Made by a program: the position numbers and the translations under genes. Source: Manihot esculenta (taxonomy: Eukaryota; Streptophyta; Magnoliopsida; Malpighiales; Euphorbiaceae). Taken from it: a stretch of 64,000 nucleotides of DNA. The stretch lies in the NCBI RefSeq assembly GCF_001659605.2, contig NC_035169.2:14074263-14138262 (forward strand), read 5' to 3'. Shown piece after piece: positions 44,539-57,021 of the stretch (the first letter of the stretch is position 1; the number at the start of each line of letters is the position of its first letter). The notes under the pieces were generated by a model, which was not told the origin of the DNA, did no database searches, and saw nothing but the letters and a program-made list of their open reading frames with translations.

Positions 44539-47462
44539 AGGAAACTCATAAATGTAGCCTGTGGAGGATCTATCCTAGACAAGACACCTAGGGAGATGAA
44601 GGAACTGATATCCAATCTTGCAGCTTCATCTAAGCAATATGAAGAAGAAAGGCAAACGCAAAGAGGAATCTATAAGGTAAGAACATCCTCTGTTGAATCT
44701 CAAATCTCAAAACTAACTTCTCTTGTGGAAAAGATCGCCCTTAGCCAGGTCCAACAAATGCAAGCAACTCCACCACCTAGGCCATGTGAGATCTGTGCTC
44801 ATGTAGGACACCCAACTGATCAATGTCCCACACTCCAAGAAGATCATCACCAAGTCAATGCTATTGGAGGGTACCACAACCAGCCTAGGCATGATCCATA
44901 CTCCAATACATACAATCCAGGTTGGAGAGACCATCCCAATTTCATCTATGGAAGGGCCAACAATAGTCAGAATTACCAAATTCTCCAAATAAATCAAGCT
45001 CAACCAGCACCTTCAAATCCAAATCAGAACCTTGAGAAGATCATGCAAACAATGATGGAAACAATGGTCAATACCATGCAAGGCGTGCGACAAGAGATAG
45101 GCCAACTGGCTGCATCCATCGGCAGATCTGAATCTCAAGGTAAGCTCCCTTCTCAAACTGAAACTAATCATAGACAAAATGTCAGTGCCATTACTTTGAG
45201 AAGTGGAAAAGAGCTTCAAGAGGCCAAGATTGATGAAAGAACACCTCCTACACAATCTGAAAGAGAGATCTATGCACAAGAACCAACTGCAGAAGAGCAC
45301 ATTGCGCGAAGACCCATCCCGGAAGCCACTCCTGCGCAAACTGAAGTCTCACCTGCGCAAAGAGCTGATCCGAAAGTAAGTTTCCACATTCCACCTCCTT
45401 TTCCCAAGAGATTTGAAAGAACACAAAAAGAAAAAGAAGAAAAGGAGATTCTTGACACTTTCAGAAAAGTGCAAATCAATATACCTCTGCTAGATGCTGT
45501 TAAGCAGATTCCCAGGTACGCTAAATTTCTGAAAGAACTTTGCACTAATAGAAGGAAGCTTGCAGAAAGAGAAAAAGTAAGTGTAGGTGAGGTAGTGACT
45601 GCTGTTATTAAAAGAGAACTCCATACCAAATGCAAGGACAAAGGTATGTTTGCTATCTCTTGCAAAATTAGGAATGTTGGTATAAAGAAAGCCATGTGTG
45701 ATCTTGGTGCATCTATCAATGTCATGCCTCTCTCCATATATAAATCTCTCAATGCATGTGCACTAAAAGAAACAAGAGTTGTGATACAATTGGCTGATAG
45801 ATCTGTGGTATACCCCATAGGTGTTCTAGAAGATGTCTTAGTACAAGTAGATGAACTTGTCTTTCCTGCTGATTTTTATGTGATTGATACTAAGGAAGAT
45901 AGTTGCAATACTAGTTCTGATATTCTTCTTGGACGTCCTTTCTTGAGTACTGCTAGAACTAAAATTGATGTGCATGATGGTACTCTTACCATGGAATTTG
46001 AAGGGGAAGTAATCAAGTACAATGTCTATGATGCCATGAAATATCCTCATGATATGTCCCTTGTTTATGGTCTTGATATTATTGATTGTTTGAGCCAAGA
46101 TGTGTTTAATGAAAATCAAGATTCTGTTTTAGATGATGATCTTTGCAGGATTGAAAACCTGAAACTAAAAGAAACAATCTGCAGCATTCAGCAGGTTGAG
46201 ATCAAGCAGACAGAAGATCTTCGGCCGCCGAACATAGCCCACTTTCGGCCGCCGAATCCCACTGCCATTCAGACACCACCTTCTGTCGCACCACTTCAGC
46301 AAGACATTGCGCGAAAAGAAGATATTCTTCGGCCGCCGAACATCCTTCGGCCGCCGAACCCCACAGACTTGCGAAAGCTGAATCCATCGCCACAACTCAA
46401 TCCGCAAACTGAAGGAATTCGGCCGCCGAACTCAGAACCTTTTCGGCCGCCGAACCTCTCCCAGCAGCCCCCATCGCAAGCAACCTCTTCTAATCCATCT
46501 TTGCAACAACCTTCAGATCTAAAGCTTCTTCCAGACCATCTGAAATACATGTATTTGGGAGCAAACAAGACACTACCAGTAATAGTGTCCAATGAATTGA
46601 ACCAACATGAAGAAGCAAGCCTCTTAAAGGTACTACAGAAACACAAGGGAGCCATAGGATGGACCATTGATGACATAAAAGGTATCTCTCCCTCCACCTG
46701 CATGCATAGAATTCACATGGAGGATGAGTGCAAGCCAGTCAGAGATGCTCAAAGAAGACTAAATCCACCCATGATGGAGGTAGTGAAAAAAGAGATAGTC
46801 AAGCTCCTTGATGCAGGCATCATATACCCAATCTCTGATAGCAAATGGGTGAGCCCTATACATGTAGTTCCAAAGAAAACTGGAATTACCATTGTTCCAA
46901 ATGCTGAAGGGGAACTTGTCCCCACTAGAGTCCAGAATGGATGGAGGGTATGCATGGACTATAGGAAGCTTAATGCTGCAACAAGGAAGGACCACTTCCC
47001 ACTACCTTTCATTGATCAGATGCTAGAAAGGCTTGCAGGTAAATCTCACTATTGTTTTCTTGATGGTTATTCAGGTTTTTACCAAATCCCAGTTGCTCTA
47101 GAGGACCAAGAGAAGGCTACCTTCACTTGTCCTTTTGGCACTTTTGCCTTTAGAAGAATGCCATTTGGACTATGCAATGCACCTGCCACTTTTCAGCGAT
47201 GCATGATGAGCATATTTTCTGACTATGTGGGTAAGACAATTGAGGTATTTATGGATGACTTCACTGTTCATGGAAATTCTTTTGATGAATGCCTTACCAA
47301 TTTAGAAAAGATCTTGCAAAGATGCATTGAGACTAACCTTGTGCTTAATTATGAAAAATGTCATTTTATGGTTAATCAAGGTATGGTCTTAGGACATGTT
47401 GTTTCAGCTAAGGGCATTAAAGTGGACAAGGCTAAGGTGGATACCATCAAAAATCTACCTTA
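44539..47462 (+). pseudogene. Element F gag C-terminus, protease and RT up to the solo-LTR insertion
   Basis: The frame continues from gag (MKELISNLAASSKQYEEE at 44596) through a CCHC-like motif (CEICAHVGHPTDQC, about 44784) and an internal linker (VSAITLRSGKEL), then protease (CDLGASINVMPLSIYKSL, about 45700; ILLGRPFLSTART). A 46216-46460 linker is packed with in-frame dyads read as RPPN repeats. RT follows: WRVCMDYRKLNAATRKDHFPLP with FMDD at about 47251-47259. The frame is open to 47462, where the solo LTR lies; the track's own stop at 47478 is inside that LTR. Confidence 0.88.
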
Positions 47463-49687
47463 TGTAATACCCGGCTAGAGTTCGGCGTCGGAATTCCTGT
47501 CTTCCGGTGGAATCCGGGGTGTTGGACTGCTATAGAAGGGTAGGAGTTATGGTTTGTCTTAAGTATGTGAGATGTTTTTAGATTGTTAAGTTACAAGGAG
47601 TTGAGTTGTGCAGAGAAAAGTCTATGGAGACTTTGCCAAGTTCGGCCGCCGAAGGTAAGTTCGGCCGCCGAAAGTGCCCAATGTTCGGCTTTCGAAGTTC
47701 AGGTTCGGCCCCCGAATGTTGCATGGTTTTGCATGCGACTCGGCAGCCGAAACTGAGTTGCTCAGCCAGCTGTTGTGCCATCCTTAGTCAGCATTTTGGA
47801 CAGGTGTTGGCTCCAACCCCTGTCCAGAAGATTGGCCACGTCTCCCCTGACTTATCTGCACCTCTTTACCAGCTCATGCAACGTTTTGGTGTGTGGTTAT
47901 GGTGTGTGAAGGTTTTGAAGTTCCAAAGTTAAAAGTTTTGAGTTTAGTGAGGTTGAAGAAGAAGTAAGTCATTTTCTTTATTCAGACCGTTCATCTTCTT
48001 GTTTACAAGAGGTATGTGATGATCATGAACTTGTTTTCATGTTTTACAGAAGGTTTCTAACGGTTTGGTTAGAGATGCATGCTTAGGTTCAAAATGGTAT
48101 TTTTGGTGCTTTATGCTTGTAAGCATGATTATGTGTTATGTTTGATTTGTTTGTTGGGGTGTTTAGGTAGTGTTGGACCCCTATGTTCATATACTTAAGT
48201 ATATGTGTGTTGAGGAGTTGAAGTGTGCATGTGTTGAGAGATTGAAGGGATGGAGGAGCTTGTTTGCCGTCGGGGCTGAGTTCTGGATGAACTCAGGTTC
48301 GGCCGCCGAAGGTGCATTCGGCCGCCGAACCTCTTGCATGGTGGCTTTGGCTGCCACAGCTTGCCCCCGTGAGTTTTGATGTTCGGCTCTGTTTGGGGGA
48401 TTCGGCCGCCGAAGGTGTCGCCGAAGGTTAGAGACTTTCGTCTCTGGAGTGCCTTTTGGCCTCCGAAACTTGCCCCCGAAAGGGTTCGGCCGCCGAAGGT
48501 GCTTGAGTTTCGTCTCTGGAGAGGACTTTTGGCCGCCGAACCTGCCGCCGAAAGTGTCCTGTCCAGCTTTCTTTTGCATGCTTTGCATGGATAGTTGAGT
48601 GAGTGTAAGGGGATTTTTGGGGAGTTTAATAGAGTTGGTCATAAGCTAGTTTGGTCCCTCATTTCACTCTATCTGTATAGGTACAGACCAGAGGAACCAG
48701 AGAGAGCAGCAGTGAGTTCTGCTCCAGAGCCTGCAGAGTCAGTCCAGTTAGCCAGAGGTGAGTGGAACGAAACTTAACTCTTTTATACTTGCACAATGGA
48801 ATGTTTTTTTAGCATATCTCATGCATCATGATTATGCCATAGGTTGATTGCATTAGTACCCACGAATATGTTGCATTGCATAGTTATTTGAAGATGTGGG
48901 TAAATGCTGAATGATCCAATAGTCTCAGACAGGAAGTCCAGGAGCCTTTGACTACGCCCTGGCAGGTATAGCAAAGTCCAGGAGCCTTTGACTACGCCCT
49001 GGCAATGGTAAGTACAGAGGTGTTATATACACATATATCTATATGACAGGAAGACCAGGTGCTCGATTCTACGCCCTGGCACAGAGTTACTGGGACTATG
49101 TGGTGACAGGTTTACTCTTGATGTGGCTTGTCTGTGCTATGGTGCATTCCATGAGATCATATTTTACAGAGATGTTTTACTGTTCTACTCACTGGGCGAT
49201 AGAGCTCATCCCACTCCCTTAACCCTAGTTTTGCAGGTTCAGTGTACAGTGTACAGGGACAGGTCAGCAGAGTACAGGAAGAGGAAAGAGATTTGTAATA
49301 GCTTAGAGTGGACATGTAATCGTTAAGAGATGTAATAGTGGTGTGTACAGTTAGAAATATGCTTGACCTAGTGATGTATGTTTTCTACATGATCTATGTA
49401 TGTATATGTTTTCCTGTATGTAAAAACCAGGCTTAACAAGTATGAATTAACCCATCTAGAGTAAGCTCTAGTCAGGGGTACAGAGTACATGAGTACAGAG
49501 TACAGAGATAGTGCATGCACAGGTTAAGCCTTGGTTCAGAAAAGAGTTTTTATTTTCACAGAAAATGTATGGTCATATATGAGATTTACAGGTACACAGA
49601 GAGTATAGCAGGCTTGCTACGGGTTCTGGCGGCCTTAAGCCGACCTGAATCCTAGCGTCGGTGACGGTCCATTTTGGGGTCGTTACA
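47463..49687 (+). repeat. Solo LTR inserted in element F (2225 bp)
   Basis: A single chromovirus LTR (TGTAATACCCGGC to GTCGTTACA) with perfect duplication CCTTA (47458-47462, 49688-49692). Dyad clusters are at 47638-47760 and 48296-48560, and 27-bp units near 48938 and 48977. It is the product of recombination between the two LTRs of a former full element. Confidence 0.95.
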
Positions 49688-49692
49688 CCTTA

Positions 49693-50344
49693 CCCCACAA
49701 ACGTTAAAGACATTCGATCATTCCTTGGCCACGTAGGATTCTATAGAAGATTCATCAAGGATTTCTCAAAAATCACTTTGCCATTATGCAGATTGCTCCA
49801 ACAAGATGTAACATTTGATTTTGATGCAGATTGCAAAAAGGCGTTTGATTTGATTAAAGAATTGCTTGTGACTGCCCCAATTATTCAAGGACCTGATTGG
49901 AACCTGCCATTTGAAATCATGTGTGATGCAAGCAATTATGCAGTAGGAGCAGTCTTGGGGCAACGTGTGGGAAACTCCCCCCATGTCATTCACTATGCCT
50001 CTCGCACATTAGATTATGCACAAAGCAACTACACAACAACTGAAAAAGAACTCTTGGCAATTGTATTTGCTTTGGAAAAGTTCAGACCATATCTTTTGGG
50101 AACCAAAGTCATTGTCTATTCTGACCATGCAGCCTTGCGATACTTGATCAAGAAAAAAGAAGCAAAACCAAGGCTCATTAGGTGGATCCTACTTCTACAA
50201 GAATTTGATCTAGAAATAAGAGACAAGAAGGGCAAAGAGAACCTTGTGGCAGACCACCTCAGCCGACTTCCCTCCGGCTCGGCACCATGCCCAGTCAAAG
50301 AAGAGTTCCCAGACGAACATCTGTTCGTCACTCATTCTGCCTAA
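49693..50344 (+). pseudogene. Element F RT connection and RNase H
   Basis: Resumes in the RT thumb immediately after the solo LTR ([22 protein letters not shown]). RNase H has [45 protein letters not shown] and the tail [10 protein letters not shown]. It ends at TAA after [14 protein letters not shown]; in autonomous relatives this is where the linker to integrase begins. No integrase zinc module or DDE core follows. Confidence 0.87.
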
Positions 50345-51372
50345 AGTGAATTGCACCATGCACACCACACCCCAGGGAAGTACTCAGCTTCTTTTGTTCT
50401 CTTCTCTCTTTTTCTCCTCTCCTCTTCTCTCTTCTTTTACATTGAGGACAATGCATAATTTAAGTGTGGGGGTGCATATAGCTTCTTCCTTCTCCTTCTC
50501 CCTTTTCCTTCTTCTTCTCCCCTTCTTTTCTGCGATTCCTCATGCTTTCAGATTGCAAAAATTTTTTGTTTTTCCTTTCAGTCTTAAGTTAATTAGCCAC
50601 AATTAAATTTTAATTTGTTTATGCTTTCAATAAAACACACACAACCACAACCTTCTTCTTCTTTTTGTTTTGCTCAACTCAAACTGATGAACTATGTTGG
50701 ATAAGTTTTTCTTTCCATGACCCCAATGATGTGAAAACTCTTTAAACTTATGTTGAATCAATTGCAGTGAGTTATATTCATGTTTGAGAATTGCCTTTTG
50801 AATTGAATCTTTGAGTTTTCCTATGGTGAAAAATATATTGATGACCCTCAATTGATTGAGAATAAATTGAAATTGTGTGAATGAACTTAATGTGACTTGA
50901 TTTAACAATTGGTGTTGATTTGCCCAAATCATTGAGAGAAAGAACATTCAGCAAAGGCATAGACCCCAAAAGCACAAAAATAAGAGCCATTAGCCACTTG
51001 GATAGGTGACCAACTGAAAAATATAAACCAAGACATCAAAAATAGGTTGGTCACCTTTCCAAGCAAAATCCAAAGTGCAAAAGCCTGAATAAAGTACTTC
51101 AAGGTAAGGGCAAGTCAATCCAAAAGCTAGAAAAAGTCTTAACAAATTAATGTGCATGTCTCTCTTGAGGAAAACAAATCCTAGCCATGGTAAGCAAAGG
51201 GAAACAAGGAAAGAAGGTAAGTAATCTTCATGCATATATTCTTCACTGCAATGATTCAAAATAAGTGTCTTGAGTATGAGCTTAAGTGGAAATAAGGATC
51301 TAGAGCAAAGAGAACTTATTTAACTATGTTTGTTTGCTTGAGGACAAGCAAAAGCTTAAGTGTGGGGGTATT
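50345..51372 (+). other. Element F region from RNase H to 3' LTR, no gene seen
   Basis: About 1 kb without a convincing frame. It holds a pyrimidine-rich tract (about 50390-50436), the phrase ATTGAGGACAATG followed by AAGTGTGGGGGT (about 50440-50475), typical of the far 3' part of Athila-like elements, and AAGTGTGGGGGT again at 51357-51368, next to the 3' LTR, as polypurine tract. A deletion of integrase and anything after it fits this layout. Confidence 0.75.
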
Positions 51373-53184
51373 TGATAGAGCATAAATAAGCCCATATTAT
51401 CATGATATTCTTGATGTCTATTTACATCTTTTCTACCTAATTTTGTGGTTTTAATCATGTTTTGCAGATATTAGGTGAAAAGGGACATTCAAGAGAAAAT
51501 GCTCTTAAAAACGCTCCAAAGTGCAAAATCTGGAAAAGCCACCTTCGGCAGCATCTTCGGCGGCCGAAAGCCCAGTCCAGAGACGAAACTGCCCCACCTT
51601 CGGCGGCACCTTCGGCCGCCGAACATTGGCTCCAGACACGAAAGTCGGCCTCCTTCGACCGCCGAACCTCAACCTTTGGCCCCCGAACCTTCAGACCAGA
51701 ATTGAAAGTCCAGCCTCCGAAACTCAACTTAGGCAGCCGAAAATGCGCTCTATTGCACTCTTTCCTTGTTCAAGAAGCCATATCCCAAGTTGCCATATTT
51801 GAGGAGCCAAACAAGGGAAGTATTTTGAGATCCAAATCTTCAAGATTCACATTCAAATATTGGATTTCAAGATCAAGCTTATTAAGGAAGCCAAATCCAA
51901 AGATCACATGTTTCCCACTTAGTATCATGCACATTCAAAATTCAAAAGGAGGCTCCACCTTCCTTATTAGTGCATGGGCAGCCTCTTAACTCTTTAGGCA
52001 ACATCTTGAAGACCTTGGGCAGCAATTAAAAAGACCAAAGAGCCCCCACTTGCCCCCCATCACATGCATCTCGTTTTTGCCTTCACCCATGCACAAAGAA
52101 GGCACATATGGGACAAAGGCACTTTGGACAGCCTCTAAAAGACTCATGGACTGCCACCAAACCCTAAGGAGCCTCTCAAGATCTATTTAAAGGCTTCAAG
52201 AAGACAAGAAGACAGATTTTTGATCCACCTCTTCTCCAAGAAATCGGCAAGGCCTCTCCAAGGCTCTCTCCACCTTAGTTCTTCTTCTTCTTTCTTCTTT
52301 TCTTTTATTTTCTGTTTAGTTCAGCCATGAGTGGCTGAAACCCTCTTTCTAGTTGAAGTTTTGTTGAAACTAAGGTTGTTTAAAGGGTTGTGAGATCTGA
52401 ACAGAAACTATTGTCTTTGATTTTATTCAATATTCATGCAATTGATGCTTAATTCTAAGATTGCTTTGTTGTTTTGATCAAATTGGCCACTTGATTCTTA
52501 ATTGCAAAGTTAATTAATTGTTGGATTAGGATATTTGTTAGTCCGTAATTGCTGGAAATATTCTGTCCATTGAACACTTGGTGTAAAAACCCAAGAAATT
52601 GTATGATCTAGCAACATCTCATGCGTTTGAGTAGCTAGGGTTTGGATCTTTCTTGTTCTTCATGCAATTGGCAATTGTTTTGATGCCTATGGCCCAAGGA
52701 CGTTCCTTGGCAATTTGTTGATTAGTAATTGATTAGAGGACGTTCCCTAATCAGTTTGTTCATAAGGAAAGACATGGTGGTGAGAAGCGTCTTCCACCCC
52801 CATAACCAACCTATTGAATCAATCAAGATAACCATGTTTCAATGATCAATCCAAACAACCAAAGTGGATCCATATCTTCAACTAGACCTTTCTCTTATTG
52901 ATTTCTTGTTTTATTTTGATTACTTGCTGTTTTAATTGTTTTCAATAGTTGTTAGTCAAATCATCTCAAAACCCCCCTTTTTACTTTTATTGCACTTTAC
53001 TTTAATTCAGCTTTCAATCACTTGCTTTTACTTGTGCTTTCAATTACTTCTATTGGTCTGGATTGAGATAAATAAATAGGTAATCAATTCTCTGTGGATA
53101 CGATCCTTCACCACTGTCTACAGTTATAAATTGTAGGTAACCAAGAAGGTTATTTTTGACCGGCTTCGACAACCGCTCCTGTCA
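51373..53184 (+). repeat. 3' LTR of element F (1812 bp)
   Basis: Matches 41874-43687 at about 99%. It ends CCTGTCA and is followed by the CTCCC duplication at 53185. Confidence 0.94.
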
Positions 53185-54381
53185 CTCCCTGAGGATAAAG
53201 CTGAGGCAAAGAAAATTGCGGCTCGGGCTGCCAACTACCAAGCGGTGAGGGGAACCCTATACCGAAGAGGGAAGTCCAGCCCATGGCTCCGGTGTGTCAG
53301 CCCAGAAGAAGCTGTAAGGGTAATGGAAGATATACATCAAGGAATCTGTGGAGCCCATGAAGGAGCGGGGACATTAGCAAACAAAATATTCAGACAGGGA
53401 TACTACTAGCCCACCGTCAAAAGGGAGACCGAGGAGTTCGTCCGAAGATGTGATGCATGCCAAAGGTTTGCCAACGCCATCAACATTCCAGCCACACCTT
53501 AATCCAGCATATCCAGCCCATGGCCGTTCTTGCAGTGGGGCATAGACATCCTAGGGCCTTTTCCTAAGACCACAGGGCAGAAGAAGTTTGTAATAGTGGC
53601 TGTGGAGTACTTTTCAAAATGGCCAGAGGCAGAGGCAATCCCCACAATTACAGCAAGAAAAATGATAGATTTTGTCTGGGACAACATCATCTGCAGGTTT
53701 GGTATACTGAGGGTGCTCATATTAGACAATGGCAGGCAATTTGACTGCAATGCTTTCAGGGAATTCACGATAAATATGGGCATATGGCATTAATTCTCCT
53801 CAGTGGCCCATCCCCAAACCAACGGCCAACCAGAGGTCACCAACAGAGCTATCCTCGAAGGACTGAAGAAGCGATTAGATGGGGCAAAGAGAAATTGGGC
53901 AGACGAGCTCAACAGTATCATGTGGGCATTCATAACTGTGCCTAGAACGCCAACCAAAGAAACACCTTTCGCACTTGCGTTTGGCACTGAAGCTATAGTT
54001 CCAATCGAGCTGCAAGTCTCTACACATCGAGTCCAGTTCAATAGCGAGAACACCAACGATGATAAACTGAGAAGTAACCTAAATGCCCTAGAGGAAGTAA
54101 GAGAAGAAGCTTAGATTCGTACCGTTGCATATCAATAGAAGGCGGCTCGCTACTACAACCAAAGAGTTAGGGAAATGAGCTTGAAGGTAGGAGACCTAGC
54201 ATTGAGAAACTTGGAAGCCACTGGAAAAAGAGCTGCAGTGGGAAAACTGGTGCCTACCTGGGAGGGCCCCTTCAGAATAGTTAAAGTGATCAAACCAGGT
54301 GTGTATCGAATTGGGGACATGCGAGGGAACCCCGAGCTTCATGCTTGGAATATCCAGCATTTGAAGAGGTATTTTCCTTAA
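53185..54381 (+). pseudogene. Element K integrase
   Basis: Tat-like integrase on the plus strand. Zinc module HQGICGAHEGAGTL and CDACQRFAN (about 53335-53470). Core: WGIDILGPFP, then VLILDNGRQFD (D codon at 53725) and HPQTNGQPEVTN (E codon at 53833), 35 residues apart. The end has LKVGDLALRN and WEGPFRIVKVIKPGVYRIGD, closing with WNIQHLKRYFP at TAA 54379. No chromodomain. In-frame stops at 53407, 53500, 53791 and 54112 show it is dead. Confidence 0.87.
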
Positions 54382-54578
54382 AGTCCTACCGAATGTAAAG
54401 TGAACAACTATACTTTAAAATGTGCAAATAAAATAAATATTATTGTCAAATTATGTTGTTTGCCATGACTTGTTTTGCCTTCTTTAAAAAGAAAAAGAAA
54501 ACAGACACGAACAAAGTGCCTGAATCTTGTTCAAGGCCTCAGTGAGGTGGGTGACCGGGCTCAAAAATATCCTGGTAC
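54382..54578 (+). other. Element K 3' untranslated remnant
   Basis: An AT-rich stretch after the integrase stop, then a G-rich segment (GAGGTGGGTGACCGGGCTC). It is cut by the J LTR at 54579. No gene. Confidence 0.6.
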
Positions 54579-56888
54579 TGTAACGACCCCAAAATGGACC
54601 GTCACCGGCGCTAGGATTCAGGTCGGCTTAAGGCCGCCAGAACCCGTAGCAAGCCTGCTCTACTCTCTGTGTACCTGTAACTCTCATACATGATCATACC
54701 TTTTCTGTGAAAATAAAAACTCGTTTCTGAACCAAGGCTTAACTTGTGCATGCACTATCTCTGTACGCTGTACTCTGTACTCTGTACCCCTGGCTAGAGC
54801 TTGCTCTAGATGGGTTAACTCATACCTGTTAAGCCTGGTTTTTCACATACTCTGTAAAACATATACATATACAGATCATGTACATAACAACAGATTTACA
54901 TCACACACTACTAAGTCAAGCACATCTGTAACTGAAAACATAACTATTACATCTCTTTCACATTACATGTCCACTCTACACTATTACACATTTCTTTACT
55001 CTTTCTGTATCCTGCTGAACTGTCCCTGTACACTGTACACTGAACCTGCAAAACTGGGGTTAAGGGAGTGGGATGAGCTCTATAGCCCAGTGAGTAGAAC
55101 AGTAAACCATCTCAGGAAAACATGATCTCATGGAATGCGTCATAACACAGACAAGCCACATCAAGAGTAAACCTGTCACCACATAGTCCCAGTAGCTCTG
55201 TGCCAGGGCGTAGAATCGAGCACCTGGTCTTCCTGTCATATATGTATAGGTGTATATAACACCTATGTACTTACCATTGCCAGGGCGTAGTCAAAGGCTC
55301 CTGGACTTTGCTATACCTGCCAGGGCGTAGTCAAAGGCTCCTGGACTTGCTATACCTGCCAGGGCGTAGTCAAAGGCTCCTGGACTTCCTGTCAGTGACT
55401 ATGGGATCATTTAGCATTTACCACATCAACAACTAATAATGCAATGCAACATATTTGTGGATACTAATACAAGCAACCTAAGGCATAGTCATAATGCATG
55501 AGATATGCTAAAACATTCCATTTTTGCAAGTAAAAGAATTAAGTTTAGTTCCACTCACCTCCGGCTCTCTGAACTGACTGACTCTGCAGGCTCTGATCAC
55601 TCTGGCGCCGTACTCACTGCTGCTCTCTCTGGTTCCTCTTATCTGTACCTATACAGAGGGACTCAAATGAGGGACCAAACAAGCTGATGAATAACTCTAT
55701 TAAACTCCCCAAGAATCCCCTTAAACTCACTCTAACATCCATGCAAAGCATGCAAAAGAAAGCTGGACAGAACACTTTCGGCGGCAGGTTCGGCGGCCGA
55801 AAGTCCTCTCCAGAGACGAAACTCAAGCACCTTCGGTGGCCGAATCTCAAGCTTCGGAGGCCGAACCCTTTCGGGGGCAAGTTTCGGGGGCCAAAAGGCA
55901 CTCCAGAGACGAAAGTCTCTAACCTTCGGCGGCACCTTCGGCTGCCGAATCCCCCAAACAGAGCCGAACATTCAAAACTCGCGGGGGCAAGCTGTGGCAG
56001 CCTAAGCCACCATGCAAGAGGTTCGGCGGCCGAATGAACCTTTGGCTGCCGAACCTGAGTTCATCCAGAACTCAGCCCCGACGGCAAACAAACTCCTCCA
56101 TCCCTTCAATCTCTCAAAACATGCCCACTTCAACTCCTCAACACACATATACTCATGTATATGTACAAAGGGGTCCAAAATTACCTAAACACCCCAACAA
56201 AACACATCAAACATAACACATAATCATGCTTACAAGCTAAACCATCAAAAAAACACACCCTTTGTCACCTAAGCATGCATCTCTACCCAAACCTTCATAA
56301 AACTGCTGTAAAACAGGAAAACATGTTCAAGATCTTCACTTACCTCCTGTAGTCAAGAAGATGAACGATCTGAACAAAGAAAATGGATCAACTCTCTTCA
56401 CACTCATAAACTCGCAAACCTAAGCTTTTGCTTCAACCCTTCACCACCTTGTGAAAACCAACAAAACAACCCACTTTGCAGGAGCTGTACAACATAGGAG
56501 ACGTGGCCAAGCTTCTGGACAGGGTGTGGAGCCAACACCTGTCCAAAATGCTGACTAAGGACTGCTCAATTGTTTGCTAGCCAACTCAGCTTCGGCAGCC
56601 GAATCGCATGCAAAACCATGCAACCTTCGGGGGCCGAATCTGAGCTTCGGAAGCCGAACATTGGGCAATTTCGGCGGCCGAACTTACCTTCGGCGGCCGA
56701 ACTTGGCAAAAGTCTCCATAGCCTTTTCTCTTCCATCCTCAAACCAACTCAACTCAATTCAACTCAAAACCTTAAAATACATCATAACACTGGAGTAAAA
56801 CATAAATCTTACCCTTCTCGAGACTTCCGACATCCCGAACTCCACCAGAAAGTAGAATTCCGATGCCGGTCTCCAGCCGGGTATTACA
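54579..56888 (-). repeat. 3' LTR of element J (2310 bp)
   Basis: Plus strand TGTAACGACCCC to CCGGGTATTACA. Three 27-bp units (about 55279-55384) and a diverged one near 55200; dyad clusters at about 55778-56060 and 56590-56705. It is about 98-99% like 62104-64000 where they overlap. Confidence 0.94.
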
Positions 56889-57021
56889 TTCTCCCCCCCG
56901 TAAGAACATTCGTCCTCGAATGATTTGAAAACAAATAACACATGAATCGGAGGAAACTAACCCCAAAACAAATATGGATACTGCTGGAGCATCGACTCTC
57001 GCGTCTCCCAGGTGCACTCTT
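56889..57021 (-). other. Element J polypurine tract, palindrome and displaced integrase end
   Basis: The minus-strand purine run next to the LTR and the half-decayed palindrome (GAACATTCGTCCTCGAATG on the plus strand, 56904-56922). The out-of-frame remainder of the chromodomain (ending at the usual YPYLF codons near 56976) also lies here. Confidence 0.75.

Larger units (their letters stand above)
41874..53184 (+). mobile_element. Element F: Athila-like retrotransposon lacking integrase
   Basis: LTRs 41874-43687 and 51373-53184, perfect duplication CTCCC, tRNA-Asp primer site, gag, protease, RT and RNase H; no integrase and no envelope-like gene. The LTRs differ by roughly 20 substitutions by eye (about 1%), so it is older than A, D and G. 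A solo LTR interrupts RT at 47463. Without that insert and its duplication F is about 9.1 kb. Confidence 0.93.
39602..54578 (+). mobile_element. Element K: Tat-like Ty3/Gypsy pol fragment, split by F
   Basis: The oldest layer. Plus-strand pol from the end of protease (39602) through RT, RNase H and a second RNase H to 41873, then integrase from 53185 to 54381 and a short 3' region. F sits between with duplication CTCCC (41869-41873, 53185-53189). There is no chromodomain, and the second RNase H places it in the Tat clade. Many in-frame stops. LTRs and gag are outside or lost. Confidence 0.88.

Noticed and set aside
50390..50640. Envelope-like gene after RNase H in F
   Set aside because: The short frame is low-complexity serine/leucine from a pyrimidine tract, with no conserved motif and no integrase before it.
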